Positions 36,070-47,458 of a DNA stretch of 64,000 bases are shown in pieces. The DNA is taken from assembly GCA_902806565.1 (NCBI GenBank), contig CADCXA010000022.1:62001-126000 (forward strand), given 5' to 3'. Position 1 is the stretch's first letter. Each line of letters begins with the position of its first letter. This DNA is from Hypoxylon rubiginosum. Its lineage: Eukaryota; Ascomycota; Sordariomycetes; Xylariales; Hypoxylaceae. The position numbers and the translations under genes are program-made. A model generated the notes under the pieces. It had not been told where the DNA came from. It saw nothing but the letters and a program-made list of their open reading frames with translations, and searched no databases.

Positions 36070-36606
36070 CGACGACTGGCTGTGCTCCCATTACTTTGGC
36101 AATCATGTGCGGGCATGAGAGCCGTCATACATCGCCGGGAGGTCCTCTTCATCGGGTGAACTCATGCCCGCCGAGGAAAGACAAGACGAGCGAAACCTTG
36201 GAAATCTAGGACAACCCTGGTGGTGATGTGTTACACAAGGATCGATGCCATCATAAATGCATGGCTCCAGTTGCTTACCGGTAAGCTTACCTGCATATGC
36301 GACGTGCGCAGGCACCCAATCACCGTTCGGGCAAAAAGGCAAAGAGATTAGGCAGCGTTGCTACGACCTGTGGATATTGCCAAAAACAGAAGTCCTCGCG
36401 TTATGAATACGAGCCCACTTGCAATTAACCGATTACTGACAATCCTACGAGGAAGAGGGAGAAAGGGAGGGAAGAGGGAGGGAGACATGTCTGACCTAGT
36501 AAGTAGGAGTACTTTACAGCTTCTGTCGTATCTACCTGAATGTATGTACTTGGTATTTTTCGGAGAGTATTTTTCATATGAGAATTAACATATTCTCCTC
36601 CCAAAT
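36070..36606. promoter_or_regulatory. Divergent promoter, P450 / acetyltransferase
   Basis: A 537-bp intergenic region between two divergent cluster genes. At 36273-36291 it holds a compact symmetrical site, GCTTACCGGTAAGCTTACC. This contains a 14-bp perfect palindrome and, overlapping it, a 12-bp perfect palindrome (36280-36291). The 8-mer GGTAAGCT occurs here twice, once on each strand, and reappears three times in the other divergent promoter of the cluster. Such palindromic half-sites would suit a dimeric zinc-cluster regulator; no regulator gene is in the window. Confidence 0.5.
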
Positions 36607-38418
36607 ATGTCCTCAGCACTCATCGCCACTAGCATCTTCAGCCTTCAACTTGGTCTCACCGGGACCGTCTTAGGCTTCACGCCCGCCAGCTCGATTTTGA
36701 GACCGGGATTTCTCCTACTGATCGCATTATGCCCGTACCTCCAATTCCCATACCTGGAAGACATTCGCTATGCTCCTCTGCGGGGTGCCTTAGGCGCCGC
36801 GTGCATTTATACGGTGATCATATATATCGACGCTGTTCTGCTCAACAAATTCACATTCGAAGCTGGCGGTCCGACATCTACAGCGGGCGGATTGACTCCT
36901 GTTGAGTCGAGCGAGTTAAAAAGAGCCGCAAATGACTCTGGGACGCTAAGAGAAGCTCTGCATCGATTTCAGTTCGGTCTCAACATTAGCACTCAAGGAA
37001 GATTCCCGGCGACGAGGTGGCCGGTGAAGAACATTCCACCATTCTCTAGATCTGAACCTGGCCATATCCCCGGAAAGGGAAGCTTCCAAGTTCAAACCGC
37101 ATTGAAGGTCATTATTGGGTTTACTTTGCTAGCGCTGCTCGGTTTCGCCCCAAATTCAGGAGACAATTCTACTGTATTTGCTTCGGAGAAGGTTGCACTC
37201 CTTACCAGGCTGGATAGCGTATCTAGGGAAGATATAATCACCCGAGCCGGAAGTGTTCTTGGATACTGGACAGTTCAGTATATAATACATGTGGCGGTTC
37301 ATGGGCTGTTGGCGGTAGTGGTCGTTACTCTGGGTGTCTCAGAGGTTAAGGCTTGGCCCCCTGTGTTCGGCTCGATTCAAGACGCATACTCCATACGTCG
37401 ATTCTGGGGGTACGTAATAAATTCATTCAAAAATGAATTTATATCCCTTCCTTCGTAGTTGGAATGCTTGCTAACCTTTACTGTTAGTAATTTCTATCAC
37501 CAACTTATTCGCCGGGGTTGTAGTAGCATCGCGCATTTCACAACTTATACCTTTCTCGGTCTTAAGAAAGGGGGGTTTGTTGGTCGGTATCTATTCATAC
37601 TCCTCGTATTCTCCGTTTCTGGAATATTCCACATGTTCTGCGATATCACTCAGGGGATTCCGTTGCGTGAGAGTGGGGCGATGCATTTTTTCGTCATGCA
37701 GTCTTTCGGCATAATGTTTGAAGATGCTTTCCTATGGGTATTGCAGTACCTTTTTGGGGATAAGTTTCGCAAGGATCACTGGGCCTTGAAAAAGGCAGGA
37801 TACCTATGGGTGACAGCCTGGCTGATCTGGTCCTCACCTATTTGGCTATACCCAACAATGCGACGCAACAAAGGAGAGCCGATAATTCCACTTCCAAGTT
37901 ACATCCACACAGGCGTAACTCAGACGTGGTTCGGTATTTCTTCCTGGTATACCAATCAAGCAGGGAACTCTAATGTGACGACGCTGGTATTTATACCAGT
38001 GTCGGCTCTGTTGGCCATCATATTAGTCCTTGCTGGCACTGCTGCAATATTCCAACCTATCACTCTCGCGCGAAATACTGGGATTTACTTGACGATACCT
38101 CACACAGAGGATGCGAAGCCTAAGTCGGACGACAACGATATAAATCCCCCCGTGCGTGACCAACAGGTAGTTGCCGCATGGGTGATTTTATTTGGCGTCC
38201 GGGAACTGGCACTAGGTCTCGCTCTTAGTACTTTATTGTACATGGGTGATTTAAGAGCTGCAGCGGTCGTGGTATTGGTGATGTATGTGGTAGCCATAGG
38301 AGAAACCTATGTGTTCGCCAAGTATGGAGAAGGAGGCTCGATTACAAAGGTTGTGATACCAAGTCTTCTCCTACTTTGGGTGGCGCCATTTTATCTTCTT
38401 GGGCCCGGTCATAACTAG
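36607..38418 (+). CDS. Membrane-bound acetyltransferase (wax-synthase/MBOAT-like)
   Basis: The model has two exons, 36607-37409 and 37488-38418, joined by a 78-nt intron (GTACGT, GCTAAC, TTAG) that restores RRFWGNFYHQLIRR, giving 577 aa. Many hydrophobic segments indicate eight or more membrane passes. The signature of the wax-synthase domain is present: SIRRFWG plus NFYHQLIR and, further on, SVSGIFHMFCDI, whose His (about residue 316) is the expected catalytic base. Enzymes of this class transfer acetyl groups from acetyl-CoA onto hydroxyls of fungal terpenoids, for example in pyripyropene biosynthesis, and an acetyltransferase of this general kind acts in the fuscoatroside/enfumafungin-type pathways. 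Here it would acetylate a hydroxyl made by one of the neighbouring P450s. It appears intact. Confidence 0.9.
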
Positions 38419-38689
38419 AAGTGATATTTATAGATAGAAGCCTGTTAGCACTAAGGTGTATATTCAACAGCTCTGTATTTAACAAGAAACAACATTGTGA
38501 GTAATGCCAATATACTAGAGTAGATCCTAACCTAGACTACATATGTATGTAGGTACCTACCTGATAGGTACCTACTTAATATATCCCTTTAATATCTGCA
38601 ATATTAGTCTGAGTAAAACCAAGTCACCTCCCCAAGTACCATCTCTGAGATCACCCCATATCCACAACCATTCATATTGGACAGTACCA
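38419..38689. other. Short convergent spacer
   Basis: Spacer between the acetyltransferase and P450 3' ends. It contains a palindromic run of GGTACCTACC-type sequence at about 38548-38576, also seen elsewhere in the window. Confidence 0.5.
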
Positions 38690-40521
38690 TCATGACCCAA
38701 CCACATTGCATCTTCGAACTCTAACAGTTGATGAGAATGGGGGCATCGCCGCATCTCCGAGGACTTTCATGCTAGACTGCGGATCCAATGGTTCGACGTC
38801 GTAATTGAGGACCAAGTACGCGAACATTGTCTTCATCATTAAGACGGCATACCAACGCCCGGGACTCGAAACGCGTTAGAACTTTCGATAACTGAGAATT
38901 AGATCATCATAGATGGTAACAACTCACCAGGCATGACGGCCGTAGCCAAAACCTAAATAGGTGCTGCTTGGTTTTCCAGCGTCCAAGTCTTTACTCGGCA
39001 CCGGATCTTCGCCCGGACCCCTTTCGCGTTCACGCCTGAGCTTGACGTACCGGTAGGGGTCATAGGTCTCTGGGTCGGGGTAGAACCTCGCATCCCAATG
39101 AACGCCCAGCACAGGAACTCCCAGCCACGCGCCTTGTGGTATGTGGGTGCCATCTGGAAGGTCTAAGCCACCTTTACGCACTACCTCTTTGGTCAGACCC
39201 TTGATTAGCATCGGATGGCATCGCAAGCTCTCGCGGATGACACTGTCGGATATTTGAAGACTGTTGAAGGTATCCGCATTGTTCCAATCGTCTGGAGTCT
39301 TGATTGAGGTCTCGGCCTCTTGACGAAGAGTCTCGTAGACCTGCAATTCCTCAGGGGAATGCAAGATATCGAGCAGAACATTCGAGCTCTGGCCGCCTAG
39401 AGAGTTGAAAGCGGCGAACCCCTTCTCGCGGTCAGCCCAGAAAAGACTAGCGGCATTTATCAACGTCTTAATTACCAGTAACATCATCCACTCAGCGAGT
39501 TGTTTTGGCTCTGCAGCAGTTCGCGTAGACGTGCTTTTCGCAGATGTCCTCGCGCATTGGGATATAAAATCGTAGCTCTTATTGTCAGACTGGCTTCGTA
39601 ATACCTGCTGTTCCACAATAGGGAGAAGGATCTTCAGGGTTCTTCGCCTATAATACCAGAGCGGAACATTGAAAAAGGGCACAAGTAGCCGCTTCAAGAA
39701 TCCTGGCAGTATACCAATAATCATCGTCCCTACGCCCATTGCGAGAATGTAGCGGCTGTAAATAGTCAAGAACTCCTGGTTACGGCTTATCTGTTCGCCA
39801 AAGAAAACTCGGCACATAGCCTGCAAGATAATTTCTTGCATAGATTGGTATACATTGAGTGTTTTCCACTCCGTGGAGTCGGTGCCGAATACTTGATCAA
39901 AGCCTTGGCAGATTTCGTCGCACAATGGCTGTTGGATATCGCCGAGGTTTCGCGTAAGACTGTCACGAATAACCCGCTCCATGAAGTACAGCGTAGAACT
40001 AAATTCCACGCCCATATGCTGGATTGATAGCCGTCAGTATTATATGATCAAAGACCGAATAGTCTGGAGAAAATTACGAGTTAGGAACATGAAATTTCGG
40101 CTTTCTCACCAAGTATTTTGACGCATGTCTCTCTTCGCGTATGGTCTTGCTCGACATGACAGTGTCTGACTGCTCCGCAAACCATTTTATATGTTCCGGG
40201 GGTAACATTAGTTCCTTTTGGAAACTGGGCTCACACAATATGAACAATTTTCCGTTGGCCGAGTACTATCCCCAAACGTATCAGTTCCTTGTTCAGCCAC
40301 ATATAGAGCTCACGTACTTTTCGATATCCTTCCATTAGCGTTGACATACCGTCCGTGAGTTGACGGAGCGAGGCACGGACGACCCTAAACACCTCATTGC
40401 GCAGGCCGCTGATGGGAATATCATCTGGAAAAGCAGCAGAGTCCCGTAAGAAGAGTAGGATGAAAATATATACGAGGCCTAATAGCAGCAGTGAAGCAAG
40501 ATATACGGTCCATGTCTCCAT
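38690..40521 (-). CDS. Cytochrome P450 monooxygenase of the triterpenoid cluster, second
   Basis: The model has five exons, 40521-40318, 40265-40110, 40018-39476, 39421-38928 and 38864-38690, giving 523 aa. The first intron joins EGYRK to YSANGKLFILCEPS. The last intron (GTGAGT...GAG) supplies the heme cysteine itself: FGYGRHA plus CPGRWYAV, with Cys at about 466; without it the frame stops one residue after the histidine-alanine pair. A 54-nt intron at 39422-39475 is in frame and has no stop, so it is easily missed; removing it restores the I-helix run LAEWMMLL-GFAAFNSLGGQSSN. The ExxR motif is ESLR. An N-terminal anchor is present. The gene is divergent to the terpene cyclase-glycosyltransferase gene and should oxidise its product. 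Family-level similarity is to fungal terpenoid-oxidising P450s such as ent-kaurene-oxidase-like enzymes. Confidence 0.9.
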
Positions 40522-41685
40522 CGTGAATATTAGTGTCGTGGTATTAAGATGACTTGCTAGCTCTGTTTGGTTTCAGCCCTCAAATTTCAGCTTGCGGTAG
40601 GTATCTCGAAATATCATTTGATTTGAGGTCCATGCGCATTTCAGACGAGCAAGTGAGGAACACAACAACTTCGCCAACTCATCGGGTAGAAGACTTACTT
40701 CGGTAACCTGATAATCGCGACAGTCGATTAGCGTAGGATTCGGCCTAGCACTGTAACCTCTGCGAGCCATTGGAGTCCATGCATATTCGGCGCTGGCCAG
40801 AACGAAATATCTGTAAGATTAGTTCCCTTAGCGTTATACTCTCACATGCTAGAATGTGTTGCAATCAATTACTAATTGCTTTAATACCGCATATATTCGC
40901 TATACTACAGTAACCTTATCTAGGTATAGCGAAATCATGAAGTTCGATCGGTAAGCTCACGTACTTTCCTAGACCCCTCCTATTTTCCCATCGTATAGTC
41001 TCACCATTAGGACTTGATCATACAAGACGCTGCAGCTTACCGGCCCTACTTGAGAAATGTTCATCGTAGCACTTCTCAGTGTATTGGTCCCCACGGGGTC
41101 GTTGTCATACAACATGCCACACAACATGTCCTATTATTTTAATTGGCCAGCCAAGAAGTTGAAGGGCTGTTCGGAGAAAGTATCGCGGAGTCAACTATGG
41201 CTTACGTTAGATTATAGTATATAGTAGCGTATTGGCATGCAGTGCTTCCCTATCCCACCCATAGATGTTGCTAAATTCGGCTTTATGTAGGCGTCGTGTA
41301 ACACATCCAAAGATAGAAGAAAGGCAGGATGCGACCAAAGGAAGTAGCTTAATCGATATTAGGACTCTCTAGGTATCTCGGGTAGATTTATTGGTTCCTG
41401 TAAGGGTGACGATGTGTATGCTCAGATAAGACAAGATTTGGGCTACCTACCTGTCTTGGATTGTATTAGCGCCTCTTAATATAACAGGATCTTGCTGTGA
41501 AGGTTGAGATGACGAAATCAAGCTAGCTAGTATAGAAGATTGCTTCGAAATGTTATCGCCGCTCCCATTGTTAAGGTAAGCTAACCCATATGTTCAGATT
41601 ATGGAATAGGTACCTAGGTAGGTAGAGAACGATAACTACTGCTACATACTCAAAGCCTAACCAAGAGGCGTTTACTGAATGAACA
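40522..41685. promoter_or_regulatory. Divergent promoter, P450 / cyclase-glycosyltransferase
   Basis: A 1164-bp region between divergent cluster genes. The 8-mer GGTAAGCT lies at 40950-40957, at 41034-41041 on the opposite strand, and at 41576-41583. The same element forms the palindromic site in the P450/acetyltransferase promoter. A TACCTAGGTAGGTAG run lies at 41611-41625. The small minus-strand frame at 40573-40770 (65 codons) has no recognisable motif and is not called as a gene. Confidence 0.5.
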
Positions 41686-44600
41686 ATGGACAAGCCACGT
41701 TATTTACCACAGTCATTGGCTGCTTTAGAACGCGCCAGTCAGTTCTCCTTTGACTGCCAACAGCCCGATGGCCACTGGGTTGCCGAGGTCTCTGCAGACG
41801 TGACTTTCACCTCTGAATATGTCATGTTCAAGTATTCTGTTGGCCTTGACCTAAAGTCGGACGGTGGTGCCATACGCCGTTGGCTACTACAAGATCAAAA
41901 GGAAGATGGCTCATGGGGTCTTGCACCAGAGTTGGAAGGGAATGTCTCGACAACGACGGAAGCCTATTTGGCATTGAAGATTCTCGGCGTCCCGTCCGAT
42001 CATGAGGCCCTTCTCAGAGCAAAAAGCTTCATGATCAGAAATGGAGGAGTGGCTAAAGTCCGCTTCTTCACGCGTTTCTTCCTAGCCACGTTTGGATTAT
42101 TCCCCTGGACAGCTATTCCGCAGCTGCCAGCGGAGTTGATCCTGATGCCGCCATCGTCTCCCCTCAATATCTACACGCTGTCTTCGTGGGCACGAAGTAC
42201 TCTCATTCCCGTTCTATTAGTCCATCACCACCAGCCAGTCTATGCTCTGCCAAACGGCTTAAGTCATGACAACACCTTCCTGGACGAGCTATGGGTCGAC
42301 CCTGGAAATAAAAACGTCCCGTTTGCGCCGCCTTTAACAGACCTATTCTGGCAGCGAGAATGGATCAAGCTCGGATTCACGGCAATTGACAAGATCATCG
42401 CGCAAGCTGGTGGTCTACGGCACCAACCATTACGCCGAGTCGCCAGGAGGAAGTGTGTCGAGTGGCTACTGGAACACCAGGAGGGAACCGGGGAATGGGC
42501 CGGTTTCTTCCCTCCCATGCACGGGAGTATATGGGCATTGCTCCTCGAAGGCTTCCCGCTCAGCCACGAGGTGATCCGTTTGGGACTTGTGGGTCTCGAG
42601 GGTTTGGCAATTGAAGACGCACGCGGAAAGAGAATTGCCGCAACCGTATCACCTGTATGGGATACCGCACTGATGGCAGGCGCTCTATGTGAGGCGGGAT
42701 ATGGGCCAGACACTCGAATCGTCAAAGCCGCGGACTGGATCAAACGCAAGCAGATCTTTGGGCCCCAAGGCGACTGGCGCATATATAGCTCGAATACGCA
42801 GGCGGGCGGCTGGAGCTTTGAGTATCATAATACCTGGTACCCGGACGTGGACGACACCGCGGTGGTCATCATGACACTAGTGAGACAGGACCCGGGTCTT
42901 ATCACTTCAGAGAGCATTTCTAGCTCCGTGGAATGGATCCTCGGGATGCAAAATCACGACGGCGGATGGGCAGCTTTTGACACCAATAACGACAAGCTTT
43001 GGCTACACAAGATTCCGTTCAGCGACATGGATAGTCTATGCGATCCAAGTTCGGCTGATATCACTGGCCGTATCTTGGAGTGCTTTGGGTTCTTGCTTGA
43101 TCAGCGAAAGTGTCGCTTAGATCGGCGGCTGGAAAAGAAAGTCACAGCAGCTTCATGGCGAGGAATATCATATCTGATCAAGGAGCAAGAGGCCTCAGGG
43201 GCTTGGTGGGGACGCTGGGGTAACAATTACATCTACGGCACTAGCAACGTCCTCAGGGGTATGGTCCATTTCGCGCGAAGGGATCCAAAAGTTCGGCACA
43301 GCGTAGTTCGTGCGCTGCGATGGTTTGAATCTATACAAAACCCAGATGGAGGCTGGGGAGAGACGCTGAAGTCGTATGACTTCCCTGACCTTGCCGGGAG
43401 AGGGATTAGCACCGCTGCGCAGACGGCATGGGCTCTTGAAGCATTTCTTCCATACCGTGCTGTGTCGACCAAGTGCATTGAGGATGGAGTAAAATGGCTG
43501 GTAGATAATCAAACGATTGAGTCGGAACACGGGGCGTCCTGGTCAACGGACATATACACTGGAACTGGTTTCCCTAAGGTGCTCTATCTAGGCTATCCCT
43601 ACTATCACCACGCGTTCCCAATCAAGGCGTTAAGCCAATACATACACTCAACCCAAAGAATCGAATTAGTGCCTATCAGCCTCCCTCCGCATATTCTGGA
43701 CGTTCTATGTCGGCCGGACGTCGTCATGATTGTCAGCGGCAGCCGCGGGGACATCTCACCATTCCTTCGCATTGGCATCGAGCTGCAAAAATCTTACGGG
43801 TGCCGAATACGCATTGCGAGCCACATGTCCCACCAAGGAGCCGTCGAAGAACATGGCTTTGAACTCTACCCGATAGCCGGAAGCCCAAAGGAGTTCGCGA
43901 GAATCTTTACGGAGAAGCCGGATATCTTAAAATCTTTCATCAGGGGCGATTTCCACGCTCTTTTGGCATTGTTCAAGAGGATGCTCGAGGACTGCTTGCG
44001 ATCTACAATCGGTGACAGTAGATTCACCTTCGATACGAAAGCCACGTCTAGTCGCCCCTTTATTGCAGATATCGTTCTATCTAATCCGCCTACTTTAGCT
44101 CACAGCTATGCTGCCGAGGCTCTCCAAGTTCCGCTACTCCTTGTCTCTATCCAACCTACTTTACCCACGATAGCTTTCCCGCATCCCCTGACCATGTCAA
44201 AACCTAGTCTACCACAGGCGAGTCGGTGGAACTACCTCTCATATTGGGGGTTGGAATTGGCGTACGTACCTACCGAATCTTTCGAGAAGTGACAGTTGAG
44301 CATCGATGCTAACACACTTGAGCAGAAACCAGTTGGCCTTCGGATACTTCTTAAGAACCCGCGCAGCTAAGATCTTCAAGGGAAGCTCTAGACGGCTGAC
44401 CAGTAGTTCCAAGAAAGGGAAAATCCCATACGTGTGTTTATGGTCTTCCCTTGTCCTACCTCGCCCAACAGATTGGGATGAGACGACAACAGTTGCGGGC
44501 TACGCATTTTCTAACGCAGGAGACGACTATTCGCCGCCACAGTCCCTACAATCATTTCTTACATCTGACCAGCCAGTGCTGGCTATTTCATTTGGCTCAA

Positions 44601-45523
44601 TGGGTATCGCTGATCCCGAGAAGTTCATGTCAGTACTATCGCAAGCAGTGGAGGGTGTCGGCGCGAAGGCCGTCATCTGCGGCTCTTGGCCAACAGCCGC
44701 AATGAAGATGCACATCCTAGATCACATGTATTTCGTGGAAGACATACCGCACGACTGGCTTTTACGGCACGTCCGAGGTTTCATCCATCACGGAGGAGCG
44801 GGGCACACGGCCGTAGGATTGCGCTTCGGCGTCCCGATGCTCCTAGTCCCATTCTGCCTCGATCAAAATTTCTGGGCTGCGAGAATTCACCAGCTCGGAC
44901 TTGGGCCAACCCCGATCCCGTATCGCGACGTGACGATGCGGGTGCTCAAGGAATCCCTGGAGGACCTGCTTTCCGAGAAATATCGTGAACGATGCAGGCA
45001 GAAGGCATCAAAGCTGTCACTTGACACGGATGGAGCTAAAGTCGCCGCAGACTTGGCTGCCAGAGAACTATCGTCACCAGGGACGGCTGAACTATGCAGT
45101 ATAGTCCCTCGACTCGAGGCACACTGGCGACATACTGAGTCTGGGCTTGCGCTCTCGGGTGCTGTTGCTGCTGCCTTGGTATCCCAAGAGCTCTTGGATT
45201 GGTCAGATATGGATTTGCGGAGAGGGGACGACCAGGCAGATCAGAGCAGCAGTGCGCTCTTATTGTTTCGAATTCTTATGCTGCTCGTGGATGCACTTTA
45301 CAGTGTATTTCAGGTCATATGTGGCCTGGGCACAGAGTCCGAGCCTCCAGGAGATAATCCAATCCGTCAAGCGAGGATCAACCAAAGTCTATCTGACCTA
45401 GAACTAATCCGAAGCCATGGAGTGGAATTGGAGGTGTTGGCGAGGAGCTGGCAAGCAGCGGTGACAGGGAGGTTTATTGGACAGGTGGCAAAGACATACC
45501 GTGATCAAGAAGGCGCAGCATAA
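41686..45523 (+). CDS. Terpene cyclase-glycosyltransferase fusion (squalene-hopene cyclase plus sterol-type UDP-glycosyltransferase)
   Basis: The model has two exons, 41686-44261 and 44326-45523, with a 64-nt intron (GTACGT, TGCTAAC, CAG), giving 1257 aa. Residues 1 to about 660 are a class II triterpene cyclase: QW repeats at about 25-31 (QQPDGHW), 71-77 (QKEDGSW), 422-428 (QNHDGGW) and 551-557 (QNPDGGW), and the protonating motif DVDDTA at 387-392. From about residue 679 a second enzyme begins with VMIVSGSRGDISPFLRIG, the N-domain of sterol 3-beta-glucosyltransferases. The C-domain has SFGSMG at 947-952 and the donor-binding box HHGGAGHTAVG with a closing DQ at 1013-1039. The frame crosses from one domain to the other without any break in exon 1, so this is a true fusion. 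It should cyclise squalene and then add a sugar to the triterpene. The architecture is known from enfumafungin and fuscoatroside biosynthesis. All key residues are present. Confidence 0.95.
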
Positions 45524-46399
45524 AAAGGAGGTCGGAATTGGGTGAAGCACTAGTGGCAACGACTGTTCTAGAATTTCTGTCAATATCTTTGGATAGATAT
45601 TGATGTCTCAAATTTCACGTCAATTCTCGTCTTAGACGACCTCGAAGACCTGTGCTCAATCGGGAATGATAGGTCATAATCATATTCGGATGGCGAACTA
45701 CGTTGCAGGCATGTCTGACAAAGTCGTCAAGGGTCAACTAAATTCCTGTTCTGTTAGTAAGAGATTCATTAGCAATGAGGATTATTTTTACACATTAAAC
45801 TCCCTTACATTCGGCAGTACCGTGTTGATGGTCACCTGGTCTTGTTGAGTGTTTGTAGGAGTCATCCATCACGGCGCAGCATGGCATGCTAGGCAGCTTG
45901 ATCTCAAACGATTATTGCCGGATCTCAAAATCCACCTTCTATCCACCCATCGGTCTGTTCTGCCTGCGGTACGAAAGAGACCCTGGCTCGTTCCGAATCC
46001 ACCGAAGCTTCGACGACAGGCATCTATCGCGAATGTCCAATCGGGTTGAGCCGCACTAAGCTTAAAAAGAACCGTTACCATTCAGCTAATCTCAATTTCG
46101 CCGAGTCATTCCACTTCTTTATGCATCGAAAGAGCGGCTCCAAGTTTTCCTTCAGCTCTAGACCGTATTTGCCTAGGAAACATGCTAGCTAGGCTGGTCA
46201 CCCGCTGGCTGTGCCTCTATACTACGTAGTATAATTTCAAAAGTCCAAAATGTTGTTTTCAGGGGGTTCAAGTGATATAAATACTGCCATTGTTCACGTC
46301 GCAATATTTCGTCAATATGAGAGAGAAGTACGCCCGCCTTCACTCTTTCAGTCATCTACCCTTCTTGTACGCACTCGTAGACTTAAGATCTCGATCAAG
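45524..46399. other. Intergenic, no gene seen
   Basis: Frames at 45666-45848 and 45849-46049 do not resemble known proteins. The region should contain the terminator of the fusion gene and the promoter of the secreted protein at 46400, where a TATA-like GATATAAATA lies at about 46273-46282. Confidence 0.5.
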
Positions 46400-47130
46400 A
46401 TGTTCACCCAACTCGCCTTCGCCTCTCTCCTTGCCGCTATCCCGCTAGCGCATGCGACCCCTAACGTCACGGCCAAGGTTCTTCCTTCGGAAGATTGCTC
46501 GTCTTACCCCGGATATGATGCTACAACCAACACTGCTGGTCCTTGGACTATCCAGCTAGTCAACAGCGACAATGTGGCAATTGAAGGGTTTAGCGACACT
46601 TCTGTTTACTCAATCTCATTCAATCCCAGCACCGATCGCAAGCCGAGTCTGCGATGGGGCTCTGTAAGTCGCGTTTCGCTGTCGAATCGCGTGCCAAGTC
46701 TAATCAAGCAATGCAGATCACGTTCCCCACGCGCAATGACATTGCGAAGAACCCGCTGAAGTGTGAAGCTGGTGTCCTCAAGGGTTGGGTGCCGACTGAC
46801 CTGACGGCCGCCGGTGCGCCTATGAGCTACGTGTGGACCCCCTTGGTGCTTTCGGAGTACCCGTACGACGCCGCTCTGATGTGGAAGATCGACGGCGAGG
46901 CGCCCCAGATCTTCGAGCACTACATCGGCGACGTCAAGCAGGATGGCGTGTTCCTGGGCAGCTACAACACGTCCACTTCCTGGGGCCTTAAGTACTATCC
47001 CGCAAGTTCCGGCTCGAGCGGCCAGGACTACTACTACAGTCGTCTGCTAGGACCTAACAGCGCGGATCCCACGACTGGTGCGCCGCTGTCCGCAAACGAG
47101 ACTACGGCGTTTATCAAGATTACAGAATGA
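46400..47130 (+). CDS. Secreted protein of unknown function
   Basis: The model has two exons, 46400-46663 and 46717-47130, with a 53-nt intron (GTAAGT, TCTAATC, CAG), giving 225 aa. The start at 46400 opens a clear signal peptide (MFTQLAFASLLAAIPLAHA). The mature part is rich in Tyr, Trp, Ser and Thr, with several N-glycosylation sites and few cysteines, and looks beta-rich (SYVWTPLVLSEYPYDAALMW, FLGSYNTSTSWGLKYYP). I do not recognise the family. It sits between the fusion gene and the methyltransferase gene. It is not an obvious tailoring enzyme, so it may be a bystander within the cluster or an extracellular partner. Confidence 0.8.
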
Positions 47131-47458
47131 TCTTTTTGAGATCTTTGAATCTTCCAGCAATATTCCAAGCTTTTGAAGGGAACTAGTTAGAGCAAGCATA
47201 ATTGGGCTAGCGGGGCGACGGCATAGGAATATTACCTTAGGTATCTCACTTGTAAAGAACTTAAAGAACTCAGCTAATGAAGATTTAATTAACCTGGGAA
47301 GGTCACCATCATTTCTAGTATGCTTTATGGCATTGACGTTGGACTGCTCTAACCGTCACGTTTATTGATCTTGCAGCTAGACAAATACGTAGATATTCAT
47401 GTACTCCCATCCATACGTCCTACGAACAAGCAATGATCCATCTGAAGAATTTTCTATC

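Noticed and set aside
40573..40770. A 65-codon minus-strand frame in the fusion-gene promoter
   Set aside because: No motif, no signal peptide, no splice partner; it overlaps probable regulatory sequence.
45849..46049. A frame reading GVIHHGAAWHARQ, like the glycosyltransferase HHGG box
   Set aside because: Only the HHG triplet and few residues agree; the following sequence does not continue as a glycosyltransferase. Considered as a duplicated piece of the fusion gene but unsupported.
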